In this document: piece by piece, positions 1 through 13,264 of the stretch
Layout: each line of letters begins with the position of its first letter
Position numbering within the stretch: position 1 is the stretch's first letter
Source of the DNA: Yponomeuta sedellus
Taxonomy: Eukaryota > Arthropoda > Insecta > Lepidoptera > Yponomeutidae
Assembly (NCBI GenBank): GCA_934045075.1
Contig: OW203734.1
Coordinates: 6,888,516-6,952,515, forward strand
Direction of reading: 5' to 3'
Length of the DNA stretch: 64,000 bases
Program-made: the position numbers and the translations under genes
The notes under the pieces: generated by a model
Database searches by the model: none
Seen by the model: the letters and a program-made list of their open reading frames with translations, nothing else
Told to the model about the DNA's origin: nothing

Positions 1-32
1 AGGTGATCAAAGTATTTTTGACATGTTTACAG

Positions 33-136
33 ATTGTCCTACCACCAGCGGATAAAGGACATGATGCCGGAACCGTTTGGGCCATTCGTGCCTCCCAAAC
101 CTGAGCCAATCTACAAATACTCCATGGAGGGAGCTG
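33..136 (+). CDS. Cbp80: Cbp80 internal exon (first in window)
   Basis: An acceptor (tttacag) precedes position 33 and a donor (GTAAGA) follows 136. The open frame reads ...[14 protein letters not shown]... and ...[10 protein letters not shown], matching the CBP80 segment that comes just before the LPG motif of the next exon. The exon ends in phase 1. Its G joins CG of the exon at 23105 to make an Ala codon, which shows the two belong together across a 23-kb intron. Confidence 0.85.
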
Positions 137-3100
137 GTAAGATACTTTTGTAATTTTCAATTTTGTAGGTGCTAGATAGTCTTAATAAAACCGGACCATC
201 GCACTTGTCCTCCTTATAAATCTCAGGTACTAAGATATTATAATTAGATCAGGACTCGAGTCTCAAAGTTTTCCGAGATTTTCCCGAACCTCAAGGACAT
301 ATTGCTGTATGATTTAATTGAAAATGTATAGTTTTAATTTTTTTCTCTGTACTTGTAGAATTTGATAGCTCTAGTTCCACGGAAAATACCGTTTAAAATT
401 TGATCCCGTGTGTGGAAATATACCTTTTTTGCGGCGTAAATGGCCGTATCTGAAAGGTTGATTTTTTCACAGTTTCAAGGGACTGCAGACTTGAGCATAT
501 GGTTTTAATTTCACCTCAGTACCCTACACGCGTGCCCAAGATAAAGGGTCTTGATACACAGATGTTCGGACAAAAAAGTGATCCTAAATAACGCGATGTA
601 TATAAGATTCCGTTTTGTCCTTTGAGATACGGCACCTCAAAAATACGCAAATAATACTTAAGGTTTGCTTTACAATGCCAAGCAATACATTTTTTAATGA
701 CTCGCGACGCTAATACAATAAAATAATACATGGTTTAACTAAAAGTAATCAGATGTATAATCCCGTTTAATGTATAAGTAACTATGCATACATTACTGAC
801 AGTCCGGTTTTAGATATTTCGATGTTGTGTTGGTTAAAACATACCTTTAGTTTTGCTTGATTTCCGCGAAGTTTCGATTCTCTTTTCGGGGGTCTTGTAC
901 AATACATTACTGGATAGAAAAGGAAGTGAAATAAATAACTCGGCCCCTAATTTTAATTATTGTAATATAAAAATAATTTATTAATTTCATCTTATTCTAA
1001 ACTAATCTAGAATGTGAAATATTTACACGTCGGTAACACATCTTCTCCGTTAGCGTAAAAAAATACATACTAGAACATTTACACCGTGCGATGAGTATTT
1101 TAACCTTCATAAATGCGTAAAAATTGTCTTGTAAACTATTTCTGTCCTCGTACAAAATGCATCTAAATAACAACAGAGGGTGGTTTGTCACAGGCAGGAG
1201 AATTCGGACTTTGAGATCATGAACTCGGAAATATTCTTAAAGCTGAAGTTTTGCAGGGCTCACCGTCCAATTCAGATGACACAAGTTTCTTATATCTAGG
1301 GGTATAAATCGCTACTCGCGAAAACATAAGTTACCCAATAGGGTTAAGAGGACCCAATTTTGGTGTCAATTCGAAGACAATTTGTATCTTTGAAACTCAA
1401 CTGGACTTTACTTTTAGTTCAATCAGTCGAAAATCCTTGCACCATCTGAATCTGGTCTCAAATTTGCTAAGTAATAAGATTTTAATAAGATTTTCAGTCT
1501 ATTCCATGGCCATCAATTCGAATAAACTGTACGGCGAGTGTTCAATATCATCATAGTCCTGAGCTCCTCTCGCTTGATCCTTTTTCTCATCACCGTGTAT
1601 TTTTTCCTCGTCACCTTCTTCATCAACATCATCTTCTTCGATCGCTTCTTCGCTTTCCTCTTTGTCATCTTCGTTGTAGAAGGATTCCTCATTTTTCGCG
1701 TTCCCCTCTTCTTTGTCAAGTTCATCAAGGAAATCCTCAAAGTCTTGATCTACTAACTTGACGTATTTCTCGTGATTTTCACTCTCTTCCTCTTCCTGAT
1801 CCGTTACTGGTTTTTTAGTGGCGCTTTTGGCCTCTTTAGGTTTATCGTCGGCGTCGAATGTGAATCCTCCGAACAAATCGTCAAAGAGATCTGGTGTGAC
1901 TGGAGCTACTGTCGTTGTAGTAATTTTGGCAACCGGCAAAACTGATTCATTATCATCTTCTTCTTCGAACTCGTATGCCTCTGTGGTTGTGGGCTTTTTC
2001 TTCTTCTTACATTTGGTTTTGTTCTTTGCTACAGAGTGGGGCGAAGTCACCACTGTCTGTTCGGTCGTAAGCGGCTCGTCGATTTCGTTAGTTCTATCAT
2101 TAGGCGTCGTCGATTTAGGATAGAACATGAACTCTGTGCGATCTTTTGTCTCCTGTTCTTCGGTCTCATCATCAGCTTGGTTTCGGTTTTCTTCTTCGTC
2201 CTCTTCGCTGGATTCAGCGGCCGTTTGCGCTTCGCTTACCGCCTCGTATTGGTCTACCGTGTCTTCGTAATTAGATTGTGTGGTTTTTGTTCCACTGGAT
2301 GTATCTTGATGCTCCACTTTCGCTATTAACGCTTCGGTAGAACTGATTTTGGGTGTTTCGGTTGAACTAGGAATTTCTTCGTAGTATTCCTCATCAGCTG
2401 GTTTAGTGGTGGTGGAAGAGACATAGCCCTGGAAGTTGGACCCTTTTCTGCGAGGCGGAGCCACACCTGAAGACGTTGGTCTTTTGAAGTTGGAATCCGC
2501 AGCGTATCCGCTCCATTTGTCGTGTTTCACTGAGGTTCCCTTATGCATCAGTGTTGATTGTCTGTACCTGTTTCCGCTTTTTGGCTTCTCCGTCGCCGTG
2601 TAGGTTTCGGTTGTAGTGCTAGTAGTTTTCTGAGCTTCCGTGGTGGTCGGTGCTCTAGTCGTTGTACTGGTCGTCGTTGACGACGATGTCGATGACGCTT
2701 GTGTAGTCGACGATGGCGTCCATTTAGTGGTCAGTTTACCGGCTGTGGCGGATGACGCTTGCGGTGTCAAATCACTCGGTGGTCTCTTGTGTTTCTGTTT
2801 TTCTGGGGCTTTGGTAGTCGTCGACGAACCGCGCTTGTGTTTCTTCAACTTTTCTGGTTTATTGAACTTAGGCGGTGGCCGGGTGCGTTTTTTGGGAGCT
2901 TCTGTAGTGGTGGTTGTCTCTTCTTTGGGCGTTTCCGTCGTAGTTGTTATACGTTTTGAAGTCGATTTAAGAGAGGTCGATGTGGTTACAGGCGTTGTTG
3001 TTTCAGTATCTTGTCTATCCTTGTGGGATCCCATTGGCGTGGTCTTAGAGAACGCGCCTAGCAAGTTTGTCCAGTGTAAGTCGGAGTCGTCTTCCAAAGC

Positions 3101-6100
3101 AATTTGTGCGGTTATTATATCTAGTGTCGGCGCGGTAGTGAACGTCTTTTTATTTTCGTGTTTCTTATGAATAGGCTTGTTCGTAGTCGATGTCGCTGGT
3201 CGTGTAACCTTCTCCACTGGCTTGGTGCTTGCCTCTAACTCTACTTTCTCAGTCGTAGAAGATTCGTTCCCGTACTTTACTGTTATCGGTCGGAAAGCAC
3301 CGTCCACTATGGGTTCTGAGAACTGAGAACTGTCTAAAACCTGGGGGCTTGGTCGGAAGTCTATCGGCTTGTGGACCTTTATGGGTTTCGATGTATGGTA
3401 CCTCAACGGCGGCATGGGTTTAAACGGTTTCTTGTCCATGGTGACAAAGATTCCGGGCGGAGCGTTGTAGACCGGTGGCCTAACGTGCTCTGGGAAGTAA
3501 CTAACTTTGACAGGGCTTGGCCTCGGCTTGTTATGGTAGGTGGTTTGTTCCTTTGCTCTAGTAGTGTAGTTCTGGATTGGGATTTGTGTGGTTTCAGTGT
3601 TTGTTTGTGTCTCTTCTGCGGTTGTGTTTTCTACTGTATTGTCACTTTGTATTGGAAGAGACGGTAAAGGTGTTGGTAGTATCGGCGGTCTTACTTGCTT
3701 GTATGGTTTGCCGAGGATATATTTCTGCTCTTGAATAACTGGTTGGAGGTATTTATGTTCCTGATTTCCGGGTTGGAGATATTTATGCTCGTGGGGTACT
3801 GTTTGCACATATTTGTGCTCCTGACTGCCTGGTTGAACATATTGATGTTCTTGGTTGCCTTGTTGGACATATTTGTGCTCTTGGTTGCCTTGTTGGACAT
3901 ATTTGTGCTCTTGGTTGCCTTGTTGGACATATTTGTGCTCTTGGTTGCCTTGTTGGACATATTTGTGCTCTTGGTTGCCTTGTTGGACATATTTGTGCTC
4001 TTGGTTTCCTTGTTGGACATACTTGTGCTCTTGGTTGCTTGGTTGGACATATTTGTGCTCTTGGTTGCCAGGTTGAACATATTTGTCCTCTTGGTTGCCA
4101 GGTTGTGTGTATCGATTATCCTGAATTCCAAGTTGCACGTATCTGTTGTCTTGGCCGCCTGGTTGGATATATTTGTGCGGTTGAGCGCCTGGCTGAACAT
4201 ATTTGTTTTCCTGGTATTGTGGTTCGTAGGGAGCGCTGACCACACCAATAGAGTCCATGTCTAAGTAATGGTGTGGATGGGGCGGCACGGGCTGCGGTGC
4301 CAGCGGAGGACGCGAGTATTTGATTGTATGCGGTTTATACGGATACGGAACGAATTTCTTGTTCTGTTGGTTTTGTTCACTCGACGCCCCAACGTAGCCA
4401 ATCTTTGAATGCTGAGGGTACGGTGCCGGCGTTTGTGGGACCTTCTTGTACCTTATGACATCATAGTCGTCGTCATCAGAGAATAGAGAACCGAATATTC
4501 TGTCTAGACCGTTTTGATACTGTCTGCCTTGGTTTCGTGGTGTAGGGATGATGTTCTTGTGGAACCACAGAGCTCTTTCGGCCCTTGGAGCTTGTGTCTG
4601 AGGCTCATGATGCCTATTTTCCAACGGTCGGTCGACGATAGTCTCGGGACTGGACTCGCGGACGGTGAAAGTCCTCGTGGGATTCTCATAAGGCCGTTTC
4701 TGCTGTTTCGGCGATTTTGTAATCACCGAAAAGGTTAGTTCATAGTGGTACCCCCCTTGTGACGCATCCCCATCTCGTTGCCGTACTCGTTTCACCGACC
4801 AGTAGGCCTTAACGCCATCCATGCACGTTGAGTTACCATAACCACATTTCTCTTTACTCCGCTCGTCTTCCAGAAACCTGAATCCTTTGCCATCGTCTAG
4901 GAGCCTTCCCTTAGACATGACTGTCACATCCCCGAATGAGTCCAGCTCGTTAGTGCCTAACCTTTCAAATGGCGCACTTTTAATTTTATCCCATAAGTCA
5001 AGGTCGTCTAGTTCCTTATTCATACCAACAGGTTTGCTCTGGGGCGATATAACGTCTCCTTGGGCTATCAACTTGTCTATCTTATCCCTAACCAAGGTTA
5101 GATAAACACTGTGTCTTAGGGCGTCTTCCCAATAGTTTGCTGGTGTTTTAGGAGCTTCTATAGTTTCTTGCGAGGAGCCGGATCGCCCGTCGCGCTCCTC
5201 GAACGACCAGTAGTTGATCGGGATAGGGGTGGGCCTGAAGTTGTCATCTTGAGCGAGGAAGCCCGGTGTTTTTGTCTGAAAAAGAAATTGAAATATTGTT
5301 ACCTGTCTGCTGATTAAGTTGATTGTTTCAGTGATTTTAGTGGCCGTTATGTACACTGGCGTCGTGTGATTTATGTCTGTTTAAATGAAGGTAGAGTTTA
5401 CGATAGAATAGCAATATTAGATACCTATAATAGAACTCTTTTATTGTACACACCAGAAACTAAAATACATTAAAAGACGTTCATATCTTAGTTAAAAATA
5501 TTGTAAATATTTCGCTACCCGTAGTTCATAGTCCTATTCTGAACATTTCACTTGTTTCTCAACTTGTCTCAAAATTGTAAGCAATGTCTGTGCACTCTCT
5601 CAGACAATTACTGTGCCCCGCAGTAGGTCGTATATAAGATGAGTATGTCTTATATACGTCTGCCCCCCAGCCCGGTAGGCCGACGACATTGTGAAAGACA
5701 TTGAGACTAGCTAAAGGCCGCATGTATTGGCAGAGAATAATGGGCTCTATTTACGGGTTGATTAAGTAGATGTGCATGTGCATAGACATTGTTTATGGTG
5801 ACAATCCTTATCGATTTTGGTATTGTTTACCCCTCTGCATGTTCGCCACGTGACTTCAGCGTATGGAAAGTCTGTAAAAAGCCGTCCAACGAACTTGCCG
5901 GTATGTGTGTAATATCTTTCAGCGTGCGCTCGAAAGTAAAACGCGGGAAAGTGCGCGTCTCGTGCTGACGGGTTGCGTGCGCGCAGATATTTCAATTTCC
6001 ACTCGGCTAATACGCGACGCTGCTGTTGTATTGAGCCTGTGCGGTGCATCATTAACATTCTTGGGGCTGCATTTGTTTAATTCAGTGGTAACGGAGTCGA

Positions 6101-9100
6101 TACATTTGTACATGTTATTGGCGTTTAAATAATATGTATCAGCCTATTAGCTACATGTTTATTTTCTGTTTTTCAGGGTTTACAAAGTCCGACATAATGG
6201 GAACTATTTAATAATTTCAAGATATTGATTACCTTATTTATGTCGTTATAATATACCACTAGCTGTGCCCTGCGGTGTTACCCGCGGTTTATCGATTTTC
6301 TCATAGAAATAAGACATTTCACCGTAGTAAAAAGTAGCCTATGTGTTAATCCAGGGTGTCAGCTATCACCATACCAAATTTTATTAAAATCGCTCCAGCC
6401 GTTTAGACGTGAAGAAGTAACAAACATACGCACTTACAAACTTTCGCCTTTATAACATTAGTGTGATGTGATGTGATATGCTAAGGTTAACCGGAAGAGA
6501 TCTCTCTTAGAGAAGGGGTTGCCGTTGTAACAATGTTATCTAAAAATGATTTTAATTAATGGTTTGCAATAAAGAATATATAGTAAAAAAATACGAAATG
6601 GCGAAAAAGTACCTACTCGTAATACTCCTAAACGTAACTCACCTTCGAAACGTCCATAATTGCATTAATATTGTAACAAATTATATAATTAACGAACATT
6701 CCTTTTAGAAGTAAAGTTCAGATTTTGTAACAGTTCCCAAAGGCAACTTAAACAATGGTAGAGAACTAGAGATTCAAGTTGCGAAGTAGTCAATATCAGA
6801 ATATTAACTTGCTGTATTATACTAAATAATGAAAAGCATAATTCACTGAAGAATCGATTGAGCGAAAATTGGTCGTTACGGGGACGAAGCAGCCTAATGA
6901 TTTAAGCGAAATCTCGTACATATTTATGACATATTTTGTACGAAATGCTACTGATTTACTTTCACAAAAATCATTTATTAGGTATTTCTCCTGAAGTATC
7001 TAATAGACGAGTAAGTTATTTATTTTATTATTTTTATTTGGTGGCTGCGGACAGTACTATTAATCAGGAGAGGCGTTTACCCAACAGTGAGACACAAATA
7101 GGCTAAGTAAAAATTATGATTTATCATTATCATACATATTATTATGTACATAACCTCACTCCTGTATCCTAGAGGGGTAGGCAGAGACCAGGGACTGCCA
7201 CTTGCCACGATCCTGACAGGAACACGGAACACATACGTAAAATAAAAAAAAATTGCCCCACCGTAAAAAGGTTTCTCTCCTATGTTGATAAGTAGAAACC
7301 CCCTTTTAAGGATATTTTGGGGATGTTGTTAGACTCAGTATAAAGAAACTCAAGCAAAAGAATTACGTCAGGATCGTGGCAAGTGGCAAACTTTAGTCTA
7401 TTCATTCTCTGGGATATAGCCATATAGGCGAAATACATAGACTAGTGTATTGTATTACTAGTGTAGTGTATTCGCTTAGTCTCAGTACTGCAATACATAG
7501 ACTAGTGTAGTGTATTCGCTTAGTCTCAGTACTGAGTTAAGCTCCTGCAGCGGATTTAGTGTTTCAGTACTAAGTCCAATAAACCATAATTAGGTGCAAA
7601 GTGTCGCTTGCGCAAGTCTCCCACAGGTATTATTCGCTCATAACAGTTTTGTTTGCCCGCCAAGGTTGGCTTCTAATCGCATTTTTGTGAATTTATCACG
7701 CGGTTTTGTCTGTTGTTCGTGCAAGTTACGTGCAAGCTAGCGTTATTAAAAGCAAGTGAAGTGTAGAAATAAGGTTGGTGTAGGGTTATTCCACTAATCC
7801 CCATTGATGTGTATGGTCTAAGTTCCACTCATCAATATACGTAAATTTTACTGGGCAACTAACATATGTTAGTGAACAAGTTATCACCGATTTCTCGTTG
7901 CATACATTCGGAGAAATTAATCTTCGTTGACCTCGAACTGAGCAGTTAGATAAAATCTATTCCCTGTTGAAGAGTCCCACAGCTTGCCAAACAAACAATT
8001 TAAACTGTTCATCGCTAAACAACCATTTTTTCCCAATACAAAAACCAGTGGGTGAGCTGAATCACCAACCCGGTCTTGGCCCCTGTGGTGGAGTACAGTC
8101 TAACCTTCCTGCGATGCAGGAAGAGACCCGTGCCCCAGCAGTGGGGACATGCAAGGGTTGATATCGAGCTGAATTTATTCAATGTGAATATTCAGATGAG
8201 GTTAGTTAGTTAGTTAGAACTATGATTTCCGCACTTAGCCTCATAGTTGGGCCATTGTATGTAGCAAGCGCTGCGCTGAGGTACGCTAACACCTCGGACA
8301 CCAGGGTTTCCTTACGATGTTTTCCTTCACCGCCAGCGAGTAGTATTGCTACTATAATTTCACAAATGTACATAACTTAGAAAACAAAGTCATTGGTACA
8401 TGCCGGAATTCGAACCCACGACCTCCCGATTGAGAAGCCGGCGTTCTACACCGCTCCGCTACCACCGCTCTAATTCAGATGAGGTTCTTGATTGGAGACC
8501 ACGAGCTGTCAAACGCAGTGTAGGACGGTCACCAGTTCACCGGACCTCAAATCTGAGGCAATTGCTGGTAGCGGCTGGATGAGTATGGCCAAGGGCAAGT
8601 GACGGTTTGGAAGAGGCCTAAGTCCAGCAGTGGACGTGTATTATATTATTATTAAAATTCCTTATTTCACGTACGTATTCGGCGTGCGTGCATGAAACAC
8701 CTTATGAACGTTGATGAGGCGAAGGTGATCTGTCAGGAGCGTGGCAAGTGGCAGTGCCTGGTCTCTGCCTACCCCTCTGGGATACAGGCGTGAGGTGATG
8801 TTATGTCTCTTCTTTATTCCACTAAACACAGTATTCATGCAATCCACTCCATCCAAAGGTTGTCTGGAAGAGATCGCTCTTAGCGATAAGACCGCCAATT
8901 GTATAACATTACTTAGATTTAAGAATCATGGTTGTAATATTTTTCTGGTTGTGCAATAAAGTGTTCTCTATCTATCTATTTGGTACTAAGACGTACGAAC
9001 TGATTTATAGATCTAGATGCCATAGCTGCACTCCGCACACCTTCCATTACTTGGCAGTTATCTTCTACCCACATCAAATTAATCGGTAAGAGCAATTATA

Positions 9101-12100
9101 TAAGATGGCGGCCGTCCCCTATCGGTGATCTAGACCCCGTTGCTCTATAAGCGTGAAATCTAAGCGCTAGCGCAGCATTTTAGTATCGTTAATCATGCAG
9201 TCAGGGAAAATATGTGATGGTTTGTTTTCATTGGCAACGTAGTTAAACCAAGACCAATTCCAAGATTTGGATTATATTATATCTATCTATTACCGATGTC
9301 ATTATTATATTATACTTAGACATGACTGGATAAAAATATATGTAAAGAAGGTATCCTACCAATGTCTTATTTTGCTGAACTAAGGGTGCCAATACTTTTT
9401 TAGTCCTCGGCTTCTGAATTAGTAAATAGAACATCTGCACCATTCCAAGTATTTTTTATTCTTAAACTTTAACAAGAGCAACAGTAATAATTATGTAATT
9501 TAGGGATTGTTTCTTAGATGGGCGTTATATTTAAATTGTAACTAAAAAGTTTGAAATACAATTACATAACCTCACGCCTGTATCCCAGAGGAGTAGGCTG
9601 AGACCAGTGGCTGCCACTTGCCACGATCCTCACAGACCAACAGATCAGATGAAATAAAATAATAGATTAAAAATCTAAGTCCCTAAAAAGTACTAAATAA
9701 GTAATAATCTGTGCCTAACAGAAAAAGCGCGTTGGGATTAGTCTAATTTACTTAAAAGCAAATGAACCAAACAAAGTGATCTAGTTCAGTTAAAAAAATA
9801 TTTGTCTGTACAAAACGATTTCAGATTTTAAGAATTATAATCGTGGAAATCCAGGCCGCGTTTTTAATTTATCTCTACACCTTTCCTTTTTTAGCAGTAA
9901 CCCTATAAAATACGTTGTAAAATCACATTACATTAGTGACAGAATCTAACATCTGTATTGCCACATTGGCGCTCAAATCGGGCATCGATCGCCCTACTTG
10001 CGTGTGAAAACATAGATCCCGTAACAATGCCAGCGTTGCGTGCGGTGGCGCGTTCTTGCAAGGGTATTGTTCAATAGGCTTTCTTTATACGAGTGCGGCA
10101 AGCCGGGAAGTGGTGTAAATGAGACTTGAAATGTCATTGCTAAGTATTGTAGTTTTTGAGCTCAACCTGGCGCCTCGTCTAAGTTCTTTACCTTTCTAGT
10201 GTGATTTTCACGACATTATTTATTTATTTTTTATTGGGCTAGGCCTCACAATCAACTTGTTGATTTTTCCGCAGTGGGTATGAAAAGGCGTTACCCAGTG
10301 ATCGATGTACGTCTTATTCTTATTAAATTATTTTTATTCTTTTTTCATGAAGCCTATAAACGTCCCACTGCAGGGCACAAGCCTTCTCTCAGAGAGAGAG
10401 TATGGGCTAAATTACCACACGTGTCCACCGCGGCAATTTCAAGCGCTGAGGTAGGTATTTGAATAACTCAGGCACTCAGATTTCCTCACGATGTTTTCCT
10501 TCGCCGTTAGCGAGTGGTATTGCTACTATAACTTCACAAATGTACATAACTTAAAAACCAAAGTCATTTGTACATGCCCGCACTGGGAATCGAACCTGGG
10601 TCTCCAGCTTCAGAGTTCAGAGTCCATTGTTCTACCCACTGGGCAACCGCCGCCTATACCACCGTTCTAATTATTATTATGAATACGTTTAATGGCAATG
10701 CGGCGTTCGTTGTATCTGGTACCCACGACAGAGGGTATCCGAGTAGGGGTCCAGAAGCGATGTATGTGCCAGTATGTAAATGTTATGTTAATGTTATCTT
10801 CAAAGCATGTCTGTGAAAAGTTTCAGTAGTTTCACAGACATGCTCATACGCTATAACGACCTATAAATCAATAAAACCGGAGAAAAACTGTGAATGTATT
10901 GGCAAGCCGAAACCGGCGAGCGTGCATGGAGCGACTTCTGAATGTTGACAAAGCGAAAGAGATTTGTCTTTACCGTGGCAAGTGACAAACCCTAATCTAC
11001 ACCCAGCCCTCCGTCAGTTTATGTAATTAATTGTAAGAAAACTGTCTACTCACAATTATCGCAAATAATACGCATATCAGGGCGGTTCGCATCTTCGGTC
11101 ACCGATTCACTGCACTCTGTGTGTTCACGGTCGCGCGTATTACAGCTCGACTCTCTGACATAAGGCTCGGAAACTTCACTCGCTGGGGAGGCGTGCGGCG
11201 CGCTCGCACCACGGTCTGGGGACTGGCAGTCCTGCGCACGCGCCGCCGCAAAGTCTCGCCCCCACCCGGCTGCACGGTTGACTGAACTGTTCCCCGAACT
11301 GTAGGCGGTTTTCAGCGGCCCACGGATGTTTGCTTAGCCGCTGTTTACAATGCTTCGTACCGTTTTCATTCAGTCCAAAATCGGTGTTCCTGTGGACGTT
11401 GCCGTTTGGTCGGTTTGGCATTATGTACACCACCTGGCTTATTTCCAATCGTAAAAATTGTCTTACAATGTTGCTAATGAGACTTTAAAAACCTATTTAG
11501 AGGCTAAAAATTTCACCCATGCCGGGATTCGAACCCGCAACCTCTGGCTATCCGTACCAGCGCTCTACCAATTGAGCCAATGGGCGACTCTCGGCATCAG
11601 TGAAATTTCGAACCTCTTTACAATATTCTCTGTATTACGTACAGGCAGCGACATCTGACTTAAGCAAATTGCATTACTTACAGCCCCGACTAATGAGACT
11701 TGACCAAGATTGATGACCAAGGTGTTCACATACCCCAGCGCATGGCTGCATTATTATTTTATTACTGGCTGTTCCGGCCCACTATGTACCGGCACAGAAT
11801 CAGTTTATACGATTCTTGTTACCATGGCAACGCAATATATAAATATGTTCGGTTTTGGTAACAATAAAACCACGGGAACGCATTACCGGGATATCAAGTA
11901 TCTTATTTCTCAATGGATTAAACTCCAATAGCAGTTGTGACAGCCACTGCTGACTTAATGGACACTTCCACATAATGGGCCAAACCTACAGCCTGCTATT
12001 TCATATTAGGAAATGTGTGGAAAAGCAACATTCTGCCATAATTACGAAGTTGGGATCCCATCAGGAGAGCCGCCGTGACATCAGCTCCTATATTACGCGC

Positions 12101-13230
12101 ACCAAATTATGATCGATCCAATCGTTTATAACATTCCAATCTAATTGTTATAGCAAACGTCAGGATTCCTACAAGAGACAATTTTGACTCAGAGCACTTC
12201 TAGCCTCCTGAAAACAGATAGGATAGCTGGAGTGAACTCACAGCCTTGCTACGTACATAGGTCTAAGTAACTAGGTGTACTTAACCTGCTGGCTCAGCGA
12301 CCCGAAGTGGGTCTTGGCCTCCAACACAAGCAGTCGCTTCTTGTCTCCGTCCTGCGCGATCTTTTGCCAGTCGCTCGCCTGAGGCTTACGCAGCCACTTC
12401 GTCCTTTCAGCGATATCTGGGGCGGCCAACCGGTCTTTGGCCGCTTGGAAGACCCAGGTATGCCTTCTTCACCGCACGAGCCTCCCCAATCCTTTCTAAG
12501 TGACCGAGCCAGCTGAGTCGGTGGTATTTGTTTTCTCCTAAATATGGTTGACCTTCTTGCGATGCAGGAAGAGAGCCGTGCCCCAGCAGTGGGGACATAG
12601 CAAAGTTAGGTTCCAAGTAGTCTTGCAAAGTTTCAAGCAGAAACCACCAGAACTTCCTGAGGTGTCCTTCCCTACAAAGGTGTTTCACCTGAATCTCGCT
12701 TTCTTTTCCACTAACCACTGGTCGTGGTCGCTACCATATTAAAGCATATCCAATTTTGTTAGACAATACTAAGTGGCGGTTAATTGGCTTTTGTCACATA
12801 ACATCGTCAATTATAATTATTACATGTATATTTGTTGCGTTTGCATTGAATAACGCTATCACGCCATTAGCATAGAAAGTTATTGGTTTTTATGAGATTT
12901 CCACAAAAAATAGAGAGTATAAGGAGCGTTATGCGTTCAATGTTTTGTTAAACAATTAACGAAATGCAGCAAGTTCCTAGTCTACATGTAATTTGCATGT
13001 AAGCCTCACGAAGCGATCACCAAGTAAACGCAGTTTGGTTCTAATTTACCAGCGACATGCTGTATCGCAATGAAACCATACCAATACGTTTAAAGGATAT
13101 TTTTGTGAATGTTTAGAGCAATACCCCTCGCTAACAGTGAAGGAAATCAAAGAGCCTGAGTTCACATACTTGAGAGCTTGAAATTGCCAATGAGCGAAGG
13201 GCACGCGTGGTGATTGATTAATCTCATAAG

Positions 13231-13264
<34 letters not shown>

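Larger units (their letters stand above)
5276..11053 (-). other. Intron of the secreted-protein gene, filled with dispersed repeats
   Basis: A 5.8-kb interval without convincing host exons. It holds a Helitron-like remnant (6257-6470), LINE 3' ends (7143-7232, 8487-8642, 8686-8812, 9562-9642, 10889-11005), SINEs (8225-8470, 10355-10665), a tandem duplication (7431-7535) and a small hairpin near 5629-5660. The remainder is AT-rich sequence with nothing recognisable. Confidence 0.6.

Noticed and set aside
33..136. Exon of a separate unknown gene at the left edge
   Set aside because: Its sequence, order and splice phase fit Cbp80 directly before the exon at 23105.
3725..4204. Regular 30-bp repeats suggesting a CRISPR array
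   Set aside because: No spacers, in-frame coding repeats, eukaryotic context.
3695..4264. 189-residue frame on the plus strand and 185-residue frame on minus in another phase
   Set aside because: Both run through the 30-bp coding repeats of the secreted protein; a 30-bp period keeps every frame open. They are shadows.
11176..11448. 90-residue minus-strand frame starting [10 protein letters not shown]
   Set aside because: Lies in the CpG-rich region upstream of the secreted-protein gene. No splice continuity or recognisable domain.
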